A stretch of DNA of 59,419 bases from CAYJGN01 sp964369635. Its GTDB lineage: Bacteria > Bacillota > Clostridia > Oscillospirales > Ruminococcaceae. Of this stretch, positions 58,426 to 59,419 are shown piece by piece. The stretch spans positions 1-59,419 of the forward strand of contig CAYJGN010000004.1 of the NCBI GenBank assembly GCA_964369635.1. Reading direction: 5' to 3'. The position numbers and the translations under genes are program-made. A model generated the notes under the pieces. It was not told the origin of the DNA and ran no database searches. It was given only the letters and a program-made list of their open reading frames with translations. Position 1 is the first letter of the stretch, and each line of letters opens with the position of its first letter.

Positions 58426-59022
58426 CTAATAGTCTATAAACTCACAACCGTATTGCCAGGAGATAGATGTTTGACCGAGCACTCTCATAACAATACAGCT
58501 AAATTCGCGCGCGTTACCATTTAGGGATAGTTTAACTCTAAACGCACTTCCTACATCAAAGCAATAGGGGTATGTTTTAATAAGCATCCCACCAACACTT
58601 ACATTTAAAACTTCTATTTCAAGCGGTCTTGCTATCTCTAAAAGCTGGGTTTTGGTTTTTATAGCATCAACAACGCCTGCAATATTAACATCGTATCGTC
58701 CGTATTTTCGACCTTCTTTTTCACGTCCTTGGAAAAGAGCCACTTCAAGGGCATTGAATCCCATGCTTTTCCTTGCGGTTCCAAAAAACTGAAATGGCTT
58801 ATCGCTCGAGAAGATAACAACGCTTATACGAACTCTTTTGAGTATTTCTTTTTTTGCATTGCTCTCCATTTTAATAATATGAAATTTACGGTCATGCGAA
58901 ATGATACGGGTACGATCGATTATTTCGTTCGTCTCCAAATCGAATATTTCAGCATAACAGCCGGTAAAATTTTTATTGTCGTCGTACACAATATTACCTT
59001 TTGGCGCTTTGATGATTTCCAT
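58426..59022 (-). CDS. PilZ domain protein
   Basis: 198 residues. The N-terminal about 95 residues resemble the YcgR-N type of flagellar brakes (a beta barrel; IIDRTRIISHDRKFHII, VRISVVIF). The C-terminal PilZ domain carries the c-di-GMP-binding arginines in REKEGRKYGRYDV (RxxxR) and NVSVGGMLI (D/NxSxxG). Thus it should bind c-di-GMP and change an unknown output. A weak GAGGT precedes the ATG. Between the DtxR-like gene (20 bases away) and the HD-GYP gene. No flagellar or pilus genes are in the window, so the target is not visible. Confidence 0.88.
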   Translation of the reverse strand: MEIIKAPKGNIVYDDNKNFTGCYAEIFDLETNEIIDRTRIISHDRKFHIIKMESNAKKEILKRVRISVVIFSSDKPFQFFGTARKSMGFNALEVALFQGREKEGRKYGRYDVNIAGVVDAIKTKTQLLEIARPLEIEVLNVSVGGMLIKTYPYCFDVGSAFRVKLSLNGNAREFSCIVMRVLGQTSISWQYGCEFIDY

Positions 59023-59042
59023 CTGATACCTCTAAACCGTGA

Positions 59043-59411
59043 TTAGTTAAGCGAATTTGCATGTTGCTTAATTGCAGCGTAAGTAACCTCACTTAAGATA
59101 TGCTCCATCTTGCAAGCATCCTTTGTCGCGGTTTCCTCATCTACGCCGAGTTTTACTAAAAAACTGCTAAGCACCTCATGCCTTGAATATATCTTAACAG
59201 CAACATCAAGTCCTATTTCGGAAAGAGTTATATAACCGTCGGTATCCATTTTTATATATCCATTCTCACGCAATTTCTTCATAGCAACACTAACGCTTGG
59301 TTTGGAAAAACCCATTTCGTTTACTATATCTATTGAGCGCACATGCTCTTTGCGCTGGCTCAACATGTAAATAACCTCTAAATAGTCCTCTGATGATTGG
59401 TATATATTCAA
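59043..59411 (-). CDS. DtxR/MntR-family metal-dependent regulator
   Basis: 122 residues. The N-terminal winged helix is typical (SSEDYLEVIYMLSQRKEHVRSIDIVNEMGFSKPSVSVAMKKLRENGYI), and the dimerisation/metal domain has EIGLDVAVKIYSRHEVLSSFL and the DACKMEHILSEVTYAAIKQH helix, carrying the MntR-type Glu/Cys/His metal ligands. There is no SH3-like third domain. So it probably senses Mn(II) or Fe(II). The best start is TTG 59411 (MNIYQSSEDY), but the ribosome site and promoter lie at or beyond the window edge, so an earlier start cannot be excluded. Confidence 0.88.
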   Translation of the reverse strand: MNIYQSSEDYLEVIYMLSQRKEHVRSIDIVNEMGFSKPSVSVAMKKLRENGYIKMDTDGYITLSEIGLDVAVKIYSRHEVLSSFLVKLGVDEETATKDACKMEHILSEVTYAAIKQHANSLN

Positions 59412-59419
59412 AAAAACAC

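Noticed and set aside
1..59419. CRISPR array, tRNA, rRNA, prophage or transposase
   Set aside because: No regularly spaced repeats, cloverleaf with tRNA consensus, rRNA segment or recombinase gene was found on either strand.

Overview
The window comes from a low-GC, spore-forming member of the Firmicutes, most likely a Clostridia (Oscillospirales/Eubacteriales-type) gut or anaerobe genome. The evidence is a glgB-glgC-glgD-glgA glycogen operon with the Firmicutes-specific GlgD, spoIIQ facing spoVAC-spoVAD-spoVAE, formate-tetrahydrofolate ligase, class III fructose-bisphosphatase, AGGAGG ribosome sites with frequent TTG starts, and sigma-A promoters with strong TTGNNN-N17-TATAAT spacing. Two 10-N scaffold gaps (31303-31312 and 34885-34894) mark it as a draft or metagenome assembly. 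No rRNA, tRNA, CRISPR array, phage or transposase gene was seen.

Layout. 1-3700: end of a VanY-like carboxypeptidase, a multi-hairpin repeat, an uncharacterised SF0329-like gene, an RmlD-like reductase and MTA/SAH nucleosidase from back-to-back promoters, and a DUF1893 gene. 3900-9840: glycogen synthesis operon. 9870-12600: divergent forespore genes spoIIQ and spoVACDE. 12790-14270: a broken M23 gene and a lipoprotein. 14330-17920: HAD phosphatase, phosphohexomutase, FkbM methyltransferase. 18000-22230: two tandem, homologous, large unknown membrane proteins. 22300-25090: sortase B, a secreted protein and a long non-coding structured stretch. 25147-27190: self-regulated GntR-ABC operon. 27290-30810: second and third copies of the multi-hairpin repeat around deoD, csoR and a heavy-metal P-type ATPase. 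30895-34736: fhs-tsaE-tsaB-rpiB-upp operon. 34800-36010: rodA. 36120-36900: VOC protein and small membrane protein. 36988-41189: seven-gene Mrp/MBH-type antiporter operon. 41377-43309: zinc-ribbon membrane protein and TPM protein. 43371-46399: pepT, nitroreductase, DUF815 ATPase. 46592-48449: ECF sigma factor and an RsgI-like protein with a poly-aspartate tail. 48647-53132: small membrane protein, fbp and two nucleoside hydrolases. 53329-59411: a two-component system, then a four-gene operon of DtxR-like regulator, PilZ protein, HD-GYP protein and CRP-like/DUF2225 protein.

The genes are mostly housekeeping, grouped in tight, often translationally coupled operons. The items most worth a second look are: three dispersed copies of an element whose four helices are all kept by compensatory changes; the sigma/anti-sigma pair whose anti-sigma protein ends in about 98 mostly-Asp residues; a forespore promoter pair that seems to share one palindromic -35; an antiporter operon with a split MrpA and an odd C-terminal extension; the c-di-GMP-related operon at the right end; and the paired large membrane proteins. 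Three genes (12789, 34930, 44505) each appear to lack one base in or next to an A-run. This is either assembly error or slippage and should be settled before they are treated as pseudogenes.
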